Below, in pieces: positions 6,598 through 14,860 of a stretch of 22,678 nucleotides of DNA. The stretch spans positions 1 through 22,678 of the forward strand of contig JAOPUS010000098.1 in NCBI GenBank assembly GCA_025963345.1, in the 5' to 3' direction. This stretch comes from Blastococcus sp. (GTDB lineage: Bacteria > Actinomycetota > Actinomycetes > Mycobacteriales > Geodermatophilaceae). The notes below the pieces were generated by a model. It was not told the DNA's origin. It saw only the letters and a list, made by a program, of their open reading frames with translations, and ran no database searches. A program made the translations under genes and the position numbers. Each line of letters opens with the position of its first letter. Position 1 is the first letter of the stretch.

Positions 6598-8169
6598 GTG
6601 GCAGATGTGCGTGTGGAGGGCCCCGCCGTCGAGCGGGGCGAGGAGATCCTGACCCCCGAGGCGCTGGCGTTCGTCGCCGATCTGCAGAGCCGGTTCGGGG
6701 CGCACCGCGACGCGCTGCTGGCCGCCCGCGCGGCCCGCCGCGCCGAGATCGCCGCCGCCCGCACGATCGACTTCCGGCCCGAGACCGCGGCCGTCCGCGA
6801 GCGTGCGTGGCAGGTGCCCCCGCCCCCGCCAGGGCTGGTCGACCGGCGCGTGGAGATCACCGGTCCGACCGAGCCGAAGATGGCGATCAATGCGCTCAAC
6901 TGCGGTGCCGACGTCTGGCTGGCCGACCTCGAGGACGCCAACACCCCGCACTGGCGCAACGTCGTCGGCGGCCAGGTGGTCCTGCACGACGCCGTCCGCC
7001 GGACGCTGTCCTTCACCAGCCCGGAGGGCCGGGAGTACCGGCTCCGGGAGGACGGCGCGCTGCCGACGATCGTGCCGCGCCCGCGTGGCCTGCACCTGCC
7101 CGAGCGGCACCTGCTGGTCGACGGGAAGCCCACGGTCGGCGCGCTGGTGGACGCGGGCCTCTACCTGTTCCACAACGCGCGCGAGCAGCTCGAGCGCGGC
7201 AGCGGCCCGTACTTCTACCTGCCCAAGATGGAGGGCCATCTCGAGGCGCGGCTGTGGGCGCTGGTGTTCGACCACGCGGAGCAGGTCCTCGACCTCCCGG
7301 CCGGGTCGATCCGCGCCACGATGCTGATCGAGACCATCCCGGCGGCGTTCGAGATGGAGGAGATGCTGCACGAGCTGGGCACGCACGCCGCCGCGCTCAA
7401 CGCCGGCCGCTGGGACTACCTGTTCAGCGTCATCAAGGTCTTCCGGGACGCCGGACCGGACTTCGTGCTGCCCGACCGGGGCGCGGTGACGATGACCGCG
7501 CCGATGATGCGCGCCTACACCGAGCAGCTGGTCAGCGTCTGCCACCGCCGGGGCGCGATGGCGATCGGCGGGATGGCCGCCGCCATCCCCAGCCGCCGCG
7601 ACCCCGAGGCCAACGAGCGCGCACTGACGAAGGTCCGCGAGGACAAGACCCGCGAGGCCGGTGACGGCTTCGACGGCTCCTGGGTCGCCCATCCCGACCT
7701 GGTGCCGCTCTGCCGAGAGGTCTTCGACGACGTGCTCGGCGACCGGCCCAACCAGCTGGACCGCCGACGCGACGACGTGCACGTGACCCCAGAGCAGCTG
7801 CTGGACGTCGCCGGCGTCCCGGGCGACCGGACGATGGCCGGGCTCCGGGGCAACGTCGAGGTCGCGCTGCGCTACCTGGCCGCGTGGCTGGCCGGCAACG
7901 GCGCGGTCGGCATCCATGGGCTCATGGAGGACGCGGCGACCGCGGAGATCAGCCGCTCACAGGTCTGGCAGTGGGTGCACGCCGGCGTCGAGCTGGACAC
8001 GGGCGAGACGGTGACCGGGGAGCTGGTCCGCCGGGTCGTGGCCGAGGAGGTCGCGGGGATCGGGAAGCTGGAGAACCTGGACGACGCCCGGCTGCTGTTC
8101 GAGCAGGTGGCCCTGGCCGACGAGTTCCCCGACTTCCTGACGTTGCCCGCCTACGAGCTCATCGACTGA
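6598..8169 (+). CDS. aceB: Malate synthase A
   Basis: Condenses glyoxylate with acetyl-CoA to give malate. The 523 residues show the form-A layout with expected blocks: GPTEPKMAINALNCGADVWL near 88, LADLEDANTPHW near 107, the GRWDYLFSVIKVFRDAG block near 270, RGAMAIGGMAAAIPSRRDP near 318, and the LMEDAATAEISR segment with the general-acid aspartate near 443. The GTG start is supported by GGGAGGG. It is divergent from the urate operon; allantoin breakdown releases glyoxylate, so its likely role here is purine-derived glyoxylate use rather than only the glyoxylate shunt. No isocitrate lyase is encoded in the window. Confidence 0.95.
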   Translation: MADVRVEGPAVERGEEILTPEALAFVADLQSRFGAHRDALLAARAARRAEIAAARTIDFRPETAAVRERAWQVPPPPPGLVDRRVEITGPTEPKMAINALNCGADVWLADLEDANTPHWRNVVGGQVVLHDAVRRTLSFTSPEGREYRLREDGALPTIVPRPRGLHLPERHLLVDGKPTVGALVDAGLYLFHNAREQLERGSGPYFYLPKMEGHLEARLWALVFDHAEQVLDLPAGSIRATMLIETIPAAFEMEEMLHELGTHAAALNAGRWDYLFSVIKVFRDAGPDFVLPDRGAVTMTAPMMRAYTEQLVSVCHRRGAMAIGGMAAAIPSRRDPEANERALTKVREDKTREAGDGFDGSWVAHPDLVPLCREVFDDVLGDRPNQLDRRRDDVHVTPEQLLDVAGVPGDRTMAGLRGNVEVALRYLAAWLAGNGAVGIHGLMEDAATAEISRSQVWQWVHAGVELDTGETVTGELVRRVVAEEVAGIGKLENLDDARLLFEQVALADEFPDFLTLPAYELID

Positions 8170-8171
8170 TC

Positions 8172-9449
8172 GTGAGAACGACGGGCGAGCGAGCATCGCA
8201 GGGAGATGCGCGGAGCCGACCGAAGAGCGGGCTCGGGCACGAGATCTACGCCGAACTCGACCGCCGGCTCGATCCGGTCGACGCCGCCCGGGTGGCCGCC
8301 TATCCGGGGGAGCGGCCCGGGCGGCAGCCGGTGCACACCTGCTACGTGCCCGCCGACGCCGTCGTCCCCGGTGTCGCGCAGGCGTGGGGGACGGCGGCGC
8401 TCGCCGCCCTCGACGAGCACGGCCTGCCCGACCTCGGCCTCGAGCCGGAGCTGGTCGAGCAGGTGCTGCGCCGCGTGCGGAGGAAGCTGGCCACCGAGCC
8501 CGTGGAGGACCTGCGGATCGACGCCGAGGACGGCTACCGCGGGTCCGCGGACGCCGAGGATGACGACGTCGTGCGTGCCGCGGCGATCGTGGCCGCCGAC
8601 CGCGCGGCCGGCATCCTCCCGCCGTCGGTGGGGATCCGGGCCAAGTCCCTCGAGGGCCCCACCCGGCGCCGCGGCGTCCGGACGCTCGATCTCTTTCTCG
8701 GGACTTTCGGCGCCGAAAGTCCGGGCCGGGCCGTTGTCACGCTGCCGAAGGTGACCGACGTCGAGCAGGTGCGTGCCTTCCTGCCGGTGCTCGACGCCCT
8801 CGAGGCAGCCCACGGCGTCACGGTGGACCTGGAGCTGCAGATCGAGACGCCGCAGGCGGTCGTCGGACCGGATGGGACCGTCACGCTCGCGCGGATGGTG
8901 CACGCGGCCGGCAGCCGGTTGACCGGGCTGCACTACGGCACCTACGACTACAGCGCGTCCCTCGGCATCGCCGCGGCCCATCAGGCCTCCGACCACCCGG
9001 CCGCCGATCTCGCCAAGCAGCTCATGCAGGTCGCGGTGGCCGGCAGCGGCGCTCGGGCCGTCGACGGCTCGACGAACGTGCTGCCGGTCGGCTCCCGGCA
9101 CGCCGTGCACGCGGCCTGGCAGCTGCATGCACGGCTGGTGTGCCGGGCCCTGGAACGCGGCTTCTACCAGGGCTGGGACCTGCATCCGGCCCAGCTCGTC
9201 ACCCGGTACGCGGCGACCTACGCCTTCTTCCGCGCCGCCCTCCCGGCGGCCGCTACCCGGGTGGCCGCCTACCTGGACCGGACCGACGCCGGTGTCCTCG
9301 ACGAGCCGGCGACCGCCCGTGCGCTGGCCGGCGTGCTGCTGCGCGGGCTGGACTGCGGAGCGGTGGACGACGCAGAAGTTCGTTCGGCGGGGGGTCCGGA
9401 GCGCGCCGTCCTGGATAGGCTGGCGGGCCGGCGGCCAGGGGGATCCTGA
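8172..9449 (+). CDS. DUF6986, HpcH/HpaI (CitE-like) aldolase/lyase family protein
   Basis: A 425-residue protein with a CitE/HpcH-type TIM-barrel pattern. DLRIDAEDGYRG sits near residue 116, GIRAKSLEGPTRR near 156, then LPKV. LELQIETPQAV (near 219) carries the probable metal-binding glutamate, and GLHYGTYDYSASLGI (near 252) a conserved acidic residue. WDLHPAQLVTRY lies near the end. This fold breaks or makes C-C bonds in short oxo-acids or their CoA esters. The GTG is two bases after the malate synthase stop with no ribosome-binding site, so it is coupled to it. The substrate is unknown; the neighbourhood suggests glyoxylate or a malate-like C4 acid. Confidence 0.8.
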   Translation: MRTTGERASQGDARSRPKSGLGHEIYAELDRRLDPVDAARVAAYPGERPGRQPVHTCYVPADAVVPGVAQAWGTAALAALDEHGLPDLGLEPELVEQVLRRVRRKLATEPVEDLRIDAEDGYRGSADAEDDDVVRAAAIVAADRAAGILPPSVGIRAKSLEGPTRRRGVRTLDLFLGTFGAESPGRAVVTLPKVTDVEQVRAFLPVLDALEAAHGVTVDLELQIETPQAVVGPDGTVTLARMVHAAGSRLTGLHYGTYDYSASLGIAAAHQASDHPAADLAKQLMQVAVAGSGARAVDGSTNVLPVGSRHAVHAAWQLHARLVCRALERGFYQGWDLHPAQLVTRYAATYAFFRAALPAAATRVAAYLDRTDAGVLDEPATARALAGVLLRGLDCGAVDDAEVRSAGGPERAVLDRLAGRRPGGS

Positions 9450-9513
9450 GTGGTCGCCGATCGTCGCCCGGCCCGCTGCTGATCACCGGCGTGCCCAGCA
9501 CGAGAGGGACCTG

Positions 9514-10161
9514 ATGACCGCGCTCCCCGTTGCCGCCTGCGCCACCGAGGCGGAGCTCGAGTTCGACCGCCAGATCGATGCGCTCGTCATGACCGGCCTG
9601 CCCGAAGCGCTCGAACTCGCCGAGCAGTGCTTCCGTGCCTCGGTGGAGCCACTGCGGGACCTGCTGCCACCCCCGGAACCCGACGGCACCGCCATCCCCT
9701 TCGTGGTGGTCGTGCCCCACCTGCCGGTGGTCCCGGTGCTGGAGGCGGTGCACACGGTCGGCGGGTCGGGTTTCACCACGATGGCCGACGACGACCTGGC
9801 GCGCTTCCGGCCGATCCCGGAGCTGCAGGTGCCGGCCGGCCCCTACCTGCTCCTGGACGTCGACCCGGGCGCAGACACCCTGAACCTGCCGCCCGCCGAG
9901 GTCCTCCCGCGGATGACCGCCGCGGGCCGCTCGCCGCTCACGATCGCCGAGGGGCTGGCCGTGCTCGTCTCCGACCCCGGCGTGCTGCGTGGGCGGAACT
10001 GCTTCTCGCTGCTGGGCTCCCGCGCCGGTGACAAGCGCGTTCCTGCGCTGTGGGTCAGCGCGCGACGGCCACGGCTCGGCTGGTGCTACCAGGGCGCCCC
10101 GCACACCTGGCTCGGCTCGGCGTCCTGTGCGGGGCGGCTCGGCGAGCGGTCGCTGCGCTGA
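9514..10161 (+). CDS. DUF5701 family protein
   Basis: A 215-residue soluble protein with no signal peptide or membrane helix. The C-terminal half has the pattern I associate with DUF5701: GRNCFSLLGSRAGDKRVPALW, then PRLGWCYQGAPHTWLG and a Cys. No catalytic motif can be assigned. The ATG is preceded by GAGAGGG at good spacing. It begins 64 bases after the DUF6986 gene on the same strand, so co-transcription is possible, though a functional link to purine breakdown is not shown. Confidence 0.7.
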   Translation: MTALPVAACATEAELEFDRQIDALVMTGLPEALELAEQCFRASVEPLRDLLPPPEPDGTAIPFVVVVPHLPVVPVLEAVHTVGGSGFTTMADDDLARFRPIPELQVPAGPYLLLDVDPGADTLNLPPAEVLPRMTAAGRSPLTIAEGLAVLVSDPGVLRGRNCFSLLGSRAGDKRVPALWVSARRPRLGWCYQGAPHTWLGSASCAGRLGERSLR

Positions 10162-10183
10162 CACGCCGGTCCGCCCCGGTGTC
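10160..10183 (+). terminator. Weak hairpin after DUF5701
   Basis: GACA-CG-CCGG / CCGG-TGTC (two-base bulge, six-base loop) overlaps the stop codon. There is no T tract. Candidate terminator only. Confidence 0.25.
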
Positions 10184-10260
10184 GAGTTCCTGACTTGCAT
10201 GTCTCAGACTGAGCGTCCAATCGGCTGGAACACACCGGCCGGGGACAGGTCGAGGTGCTG

Positions 10261-11271
10261 GTGGACGGAGCAGCGACGGACTGTTCGACGCCCGGCTCGC
10301 GCCGCACGTCCCGAGCAGCCGGTGACCCGGCCGTGGTGAACCACGGCCACGGGGCCGCGATCGTGAGCACGCAGGACGAGATGCTCGCCGCCGCACTGCC
10401 CTTCCTCGACGCAGGCCTTCGCGCCGGCGACCTCGTCGCGCTCACCTGCCCGCCGGAGACGGTCGCCCTTCTCTCGAAGGAACTCGGGGAGAAGGCCCGG
10501 GCCGTCGAGTCCGAGCCGCGGATCAGCCTGCTGGGTGCCCGCGCCCCCGACGCCCTCACGATGTGCCGCCGGTACCTGGAGCGGGCGATGGCCGGCGGCT
10601 CGGGCCGGTTGCGCATCGTCGCCGAGGTCGACTTCGGCGACGAACCCGCCGACTGGCGCGAGGGCCAGCGGTTCGAGTCGGTCTACAACCGGCTCCTGGG
10701 CGACGCCCCGGTGTCCGCGATCTGTCTCTACGACCGGCGCCGGCTTCCCGAGGCGGTGGTGGACAGCGCCACGGCGACCCATCCGCAGCTGGTCCGGGCC
10801 ACCACGTGGTCGGCGAGCCCCGGTTTCCAGGACCCGGGCGTCTACGTGCCCTCCCTGCCGCTGCCCCGGGCCCCGATCGAGGACGGCGACCCGGTCTTCT
10901 CCGTGGAGAACGCGCCCACGCTGGCCGGTCTCCGGCACCAGCTCGGTGCCGTGCTCGCCACCCTGGTCACCGACCGCGACCAGCAGGAGGACCTCCACCT
11001 GGGCGCCAGCGAGATCGCGGCGAACGCCTTCCGGCACGGCGTCCGGCCGGTCTCGGCCCAGGTCTGGGCCGACGGCGACCGCGTCATCTGCGTCATCAGC
11101 GACCGGGGCACCTCCTACAGCGACCCGTTCAGCGGCTTCACGCCCGCGCACGGCCTCGATCTCTCCCTCGGCGGGATGGGCCTGTGGCTGGCCCGCAAGC
11201 TCTGGGATCACGTCGACGTGTTGCCCACCGACGAGGGCCTCTCCGTCCGGCTGAGCGCGCGCCTGCGCTGA
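10261..11271 (+). CDS. MEDS-domain sensor fused to RsbW-like anti-sigma ATPase domain
   Basis: About 336 residues. The N-terminal ~200 match the MEDS (DcmR-like) sensory domain: HGHGAAIVSTQDEMLAAALPF, GLRAGDLVALTCPPE, then a YNRLL and CLYDRRRLP block. The C-terminal ~115 are a GHKL ATPase of the RsbW/SpoIIAB type, with N-box GASEIAANAFRHG (near 245), ISDRGTSYSDPF (near 280) and G-box LGGMGLWLARKLWDHVDV (near 300). Such proteins usually bind and hold a sigma factor or regulate an anti-anti-sigma partner; none is encoded nearby. GTG at 10261 is chosen for its GAGG five bases upstream; GTG 10255 and GTG 10333 are in-frame alternatives. Confidence 0.85.
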   Translation: MDGAATDCSTPGSRRTSRAAGDPAVVNHGHGAAIVSTQDEMLAAALPFLDAGLRAGDLVALTCPPETVALLSKELGEKARAVESEPRISLLGARAPDALTMCRRYLERAMAGGSGRLRIVAEVDFGDEPADWREGQRFESVYNRLLGDAPVSAICLYDRRRLPEAVVDSATATHPQLVRATTWSASPGFQDPGVYVPSLPLPRAPIEDGDPVFSVENAPTLAGLRHQLGAVLATLVTDRDQQEDLHLGASEIAANAFRHGVRPVSAQVWADGDRVICVISDRGTSYSDPFSGFTPAHGLDLSLGGMGLWLARKLWDHVDVLPTDEGLSVRLSARLR

Positions 11272-11288
11272 CCGGTCCGGCCGACCCC

Positions 11289-11323
11289 TTGACGGGGAGA
11301 TCTCTCACTGCTGAGGTACCCGG
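11289..11323 (+). promoter_or_regulatory. Promoter for the NmrA/MarR pair, probably leaderless, with operator-like palindromes
   Basis: TTGACG (11289-11294), a 17-base spacer and TGAGGT (11312-11317) are followed six bases later by the GTG start, so the transcript would begin at or next to the start codon. The spacer holds the 8-bp palindrome GAGATCTC (11297-11304), and CTCA-N4-TGAG (11304-11315) overlaps the -10. Either could be an operator for the MarR protein encoded downstream. Confidence 0.45.
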
Positions 11324-12175
11324 GTGATCGTGGTGACGGCAGCGGGTGGCCAGACCGGTGCGGCCGTCGTCCGGGCGCTGTGGTCGCGGGGTGAACGCGT
11401 CCGGGCCCTCGTCGGCAGTTCGCAGCCACGGCCGGAGCTGACGGCGCTCAGCGCCGACGTCGTCGCCACCGACCTCACCGATCCCGCGGCCGTCGAGCCG
11501 TTGCTCGTCGGAGCCGACGCCCTGTACCTGATCTGGCCCAATTTCGACCCGGAGGAGACGGCCGGGGCCGTCGCCCTGCTCGCCGCGGCTCGGCGGGCCG
11601 GCGTCGGGCGGGTCGTCTACCACTCGGTGCTCCGCCCGCAGGCCCGGTCGATGCCGCATCACGCGGCCAAGGACCGGGTGGAGGAGGCACTGGACGCCGG
11701 CGGGCTGACCTGGCGGGTGCTGCAGCCGTGCGCCTACGCGGACAACCTCGACGGGCAGCTGGCCGACGTCGCCACGACGGGGACCTTCCGCAGCCCGTGG
11801 GGGCTGGAGCAGGCGCAGTCGCTGGTCGACCTGCGTGACGTCGCCGAGGCCGCCGCGGTCCTGCTCACCGAGGACGGGCTGGACGGCGGGACCTTCGAGG
11901 CCGTCGGGCCGGAACCGCTGACCGCGCCACGGATCGCGGAGCTGCTGGGCGAGCGGCTCGGCCGGGAGGTGTGCGCGGTGGACGCCGTCCCGGACGGACC
12001 GGTTCCGGACGGATACGCCGCGCGCTGCAGCCGGCTGATGTTCGACCACTACCGGGCACACGGGTTCACCGGGAGCCCCCGGGTGATGGAGGCGCTGCTG
12101 GGCCGCCCGGCACGGACCTACGCCGAGCACCTGCGCGATCAGGAACTCCCCGGTGCGACGGGCGAACTACGGTGA
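11324..12175 (+). CDS. NmrA-like NAD(P)-binding protein (atypical SDR)
   Basis: A 283-residue Rossmann-fold protein. The nucleotide-binding motif TAAGGQTG begins at residue 5 (atypical-SDR form of TGxxGxxG). Then come D-T-like ATDLTDPAAVEPLL, the YLIWPN strand, GVGRVVYHSVL, and a C-terminal substrate part of NmrA/QorB type. It may act as a quinone or aldehyde reductase or as a redox sensor; the active-site tyrosine of classical SDRs is not evident. Its stop overlaps the start of the MarR gene (GTGA), a common actinobacterial pairing in which the regulator controls its reductase. Confidence 0.85.
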   Translation: MIVVTAAGGQTGAAVVRALWSRGERVRALVGSSQPRPELTALSADVVATDLTDPAAVEPLLVGADALYLIWPNFDPEETAGAVALLAAARRAGVGRVVYHSVLRPQARSMPHHAAKDRVEEALDAGGLTWRVLQPCAYADNLDGQLADVATTGTFRSPWGLEQAQSLVDLRDVAEAAAVLLTEDGLDGGTFEAVGPEPLTAPRIAELLGERLGREVCAVDAVPDGPVPDGYAARCSRLMFDHYRAHGFTGSPRVMEALLGRPARTYAEHLRDQELPGATGELR

Positions 12176-12684
12176 GCGACGTGGAGGACGCGGTCGACCA
12201 GATCCTCGCGCAGTGGGGCCGGGAGCGTCCCGATCTGGACTGCTCGCCGATGGGCATCATCGGGCGGATCACCCAGCTCCAGCGCGAGGTCTTCCTCGCC
12301 CAGCGGGCCACCTTCTCCCGGTACGGGCTCGACGCGCCGTCCTTCGACGTCCTCGCGGCGCTGCGGCGGGCCGGCAAGCCCTACCAGCTCACCCCGACCG
12401 CACTGATGCGGACGGCGCTGGTGACCTCCGGCGCGATCACCCAGCGCCTGGACCGGCTGGAGGAGAAGGGCCTGATCACCCGTGAGCGGAGCGAGGCCGA
12501 CGGCCGGGCGGTCGTGGTGACCCTGACCGACGCCGGCCGGGAAGCGCTGGATGCCGCGCTCCCGGACCACCTGGAGACCGAGCGGCGACTGCTCGACGGG
12601 CTCTCCACCGGCGAGCGGGAACAGCTCGCTCATCTCCTCCGGCGGCTCCTGGTCGCGCTCGGTCGCGTGCCGCAGGAGTCCTGA
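12172..12684 (+). CDS. MarR family transcriptional regulator
   Basis: 170 residues with the MarR winged-helix core: FSRYGLDAPSFDVLAALRRAG, the recognition region LTPTALMRTALVTSGAITQRLDRLEEKGLITR (about 65-96), and the wing SEADGRAVVVTLTDAGREAL. MarR dimers bind short palindromes and usually release on phenolic or oxidant signals. The GTG start is at 12172 and overlaps the preceding stop by four bases, so the pair is translated together. Likely target: its own promoter, where palindromes are seen at 11297-11315 (inference). Confidence 0.93.
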   Translation: MSDVEDAVDQILAQWGRERPDLDCSPMGIIGRITQLQREVFLAQRATFSRYGLDAPSFDVLAALRRAGKPYQLTPTALMRTALVTSGAITQRLDRLEEKGLITRERSEADGRAVVVTLTDAGREALDAALPDHLETERRLLDGLSTGEREQLAHLLRRLLVALGRVPQES

Positions 12685-12730
12685 GCCGGGCCGGACCGGG
12701 TGCTCCGACCACGTCAGCGGTGGATCTTAA

Positions 12731-12772
12731 TCCCACTAACCCGGTGGGGATGATGTGGGTTACTCTCTCGCC
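12731..12772 (+). promoter_or_regulatory. Promoter/operator region of the sulfonate-type ABC operon
   Basis: TACTCT (12761-12766) is a TAxxxT -10 element lying six bases before the leader-peptide ATG, which suggests a leaderless transcript. Two overlapping inverted repeats cover the promoter: ACTAACCC (12735-12742) with GGGTTACT (12757-12764), one mismatch; and CCCAC (12732-12736) with GTGGG (12744-12748). No good -35 is seen, so an activator, or a repressor of the CysR/SsuR kind, is plausible; the regulator is unknown. Confidence 0.5.
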
Positions 12773-12853
12773 ATGCCGCCGCTCCCCCTCCTCGTGGCCT
12801 GCCGCCACCTGGACCATGGGTGGTTGAGCAGCGCTCTCTGTCCGTCGGCCTGA
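12773..12853 (+). CDS. Putative cysteine-type leader peptide, 26 residues
   Basis: A short ORF from ATG 12773 to TGA 12853. Its core reads CRHLDHGWLSSALC, matching the R/C-RH-x-D...SSALC pattern of short 'putative leader peptides' that actinobacteria encode before sulfur-uptake genes (family recalled from memory). Two cysteine codons, TGC at codon 10 and TGT at codon 23, flank the conserved core. It is probably leaderless, since the -10 lies six bases upstream. It precedes a sulfonate-type ABC transporter by 92 bases of structured RNA. Expected role: cis-acting sensor of cysteine or charged tRNA-Cys supply; that is inference. Confidence 0.75.
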   Translation: MPPLPLLVACRHLDHGWLSSALCPSA

Positions 12854-12871
12854 CCGCCGCCCCCTTCATCC

Positions 12872-12941
12872 CGGGCGCGCGGCCTCGCCGACGCATGCCC
12901 TGAGCCCGTCGCCGCGCCCGTGTGCCCTCGCCTCGACGAGG
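12872..12941 (+). promoter_or_regulatory. Structured RNA between leader peptide and transporter, hiding the ribosome-binding site
   Basis: A strong stem forms between 12872-12883 and 12911-12920 (10 pairs, two-base bulge), extended inside by GACG/CGTC (12890-12893, 12907-12910). A second hairpin pairs CCTCG (12926-12930) with CGAGG (12937-12941), directly covering the GAGGA Shine-Dalgarno of the next gene. The leader's last codons offer a rival: CGTCGGC (12843-12849) can pair with GCCGACG (12887-12893), which excludes the inner GACG/CGTC stem. This is the layout expected of leader-peptide control. Confidence 0.45.
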
Positions 12942-12945
12942 AACA

Positions 12946-14031
12946 ATGCCGACCAACCGCACGTCGCTCCGCCGCACGCTGGCCCTGCTCACCCTCGTTC
13001 CCGTCGCCGTAGCCCTGGCCGCCTGCGGCGGCACGAACAACGCCGGCTCCGCCGATTCCGCCGGGTCGGGAACCGCCGACGAGCTCCGCCTGGGCTACTT
13101 CGCCAACGTCACCCACGCCGCCGCCCTGATCGGGGTCGACGAGGGTCTCTTCGCCGACGAACTCGGCGACACGAAGCTGACCACCCAGGTCTTCAACGCA
13201 GGCCCCGACGAGGTCGAGGCCCTGTTCGCGGGCGCCCTCGACGCCGCCTACATCGGGCCCAGCCCCACGATCAACGCCTACGGGCAGAGCAACGGCGACG
13301 CCATCCGCATCATCGCCGGCGCGGCGTCGGGAGGCGCGCAGCTGGTCGTCCGGGACGGGATCACCTCCTCCGCCGACCTCAAGGGCACCACGCTCGCGAG
13401 CCCGCAGCTGGGCAACACGCAGGACGTCGCCCTGCGGACGTGGCTCACCGACGAGGGCCTGAAGAACAGCGTCGAGGGCGGCGGTGACGTGACGATCGCG
13501 CCGACGGCCAACAGCGACGTCCTCAACCTCTTCCAGACCGGCGAGCTGGACGGTGCCTGGGTGCCGGAGCCCTATGCCTCCCGGCTGGTGCTCGAGGGCG
13601 GCGGCCACGTCCTCGTCAACGAAAAGGACCTGTGGCCCGACGGCGAGTTCGTCACCACCCACCTGATCGTCCGCACCGAGTTCCTCCAGCAGTACCCGGA
13701 CACCGTCGCGGCCCTGCTGCGCGGTCACGTGGCCGCGGTGGAACTGGCCACCGGTGACGCCACCGCCGCGAAGACCGCGGTGAACGCGGGTCTGGAGGCG
13801 GCCGGTGGCAAGGCACTCGGCGGGGAGGTGCTCGACCGCGCCTGGAGCGAGCTCACGGTCACCTACGACCCGATCGCCTCGGCGCTCAAGCAGTCGGCGG
13901 AGAACGGCGTCGCCGCCGGCACGAGCGAGAAGACGGACCTCAACGGCATCTACGACCTCCGACCGCTCAACGCCATCCTCGGCGACCAAGGCCTCTCCAC
14001 GGTCTCGGCCGGCGGCCTCGGCGACGAGTGA
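12946..14031 (+). CDS. ABC transporter substrate-binding lipoprotein, sulfonate/nitrate/taurine (SsuA) type
   Basis: 361 residues. The signal peptide ends in the lipobox LAAC with Cys27, so this is a membrane-anchored lipoprotein. The body follows the SsuA/TauA/NrtA fold: LRLGYFANVTHAAALIGVDEG, EALFAGALDAAYIGPSPTINAY, DLKGTTLASPQLGNTQDVALR, GELDGAWVPEPYASRLV. It captures a sulfonate or related oxyanion and delivers it to the permease. ATG 12946 is preferred over GTG 12922, since it gives a normal signal peptide and follows GAGGA. First gene of a three-gene operon; the sulfur leader peptide upstream favours a sulfur source over nitrate. Confidence 0.9.
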   Translation: MPTNRTSLRRTLALLTLVPVAVALAACGGTNNAGSADSAGSGTADELRLGYFANVTHAAALIGVDEGLFADELGDTKLTTQVFNAGPDEVEALFAGALDAAYIGPSPTINAYGQSNGDAIRIIAGAASGGAQLVVRDGITSSADLKGTTLASPQLGNTQDVALRTWLTDEGLKNSVEGGGDVTIAPTANSDVLNLFQTGELDGAWVPEPYASRLVLEGGGHVLVNEKDLWPDGEFVTTHLIVRTEFLQQYPDTVAALLRGHVAAVELATGDATAAKTAVNAGLEAAGGKALGGEVLDRAWSELTVTYDPIASALKQSAENGVAAGTSEKTDLNGIYDLRPLNAILGDQGLSTVSAGGLGDE

Positions 14032-14062
14032 CCTGCGACCAAGCCCGACTCTGGAGTTCGAC

Positions 14063-14849
<787 letters not shown>

Positions 14850-14860
<11 letters not shown>

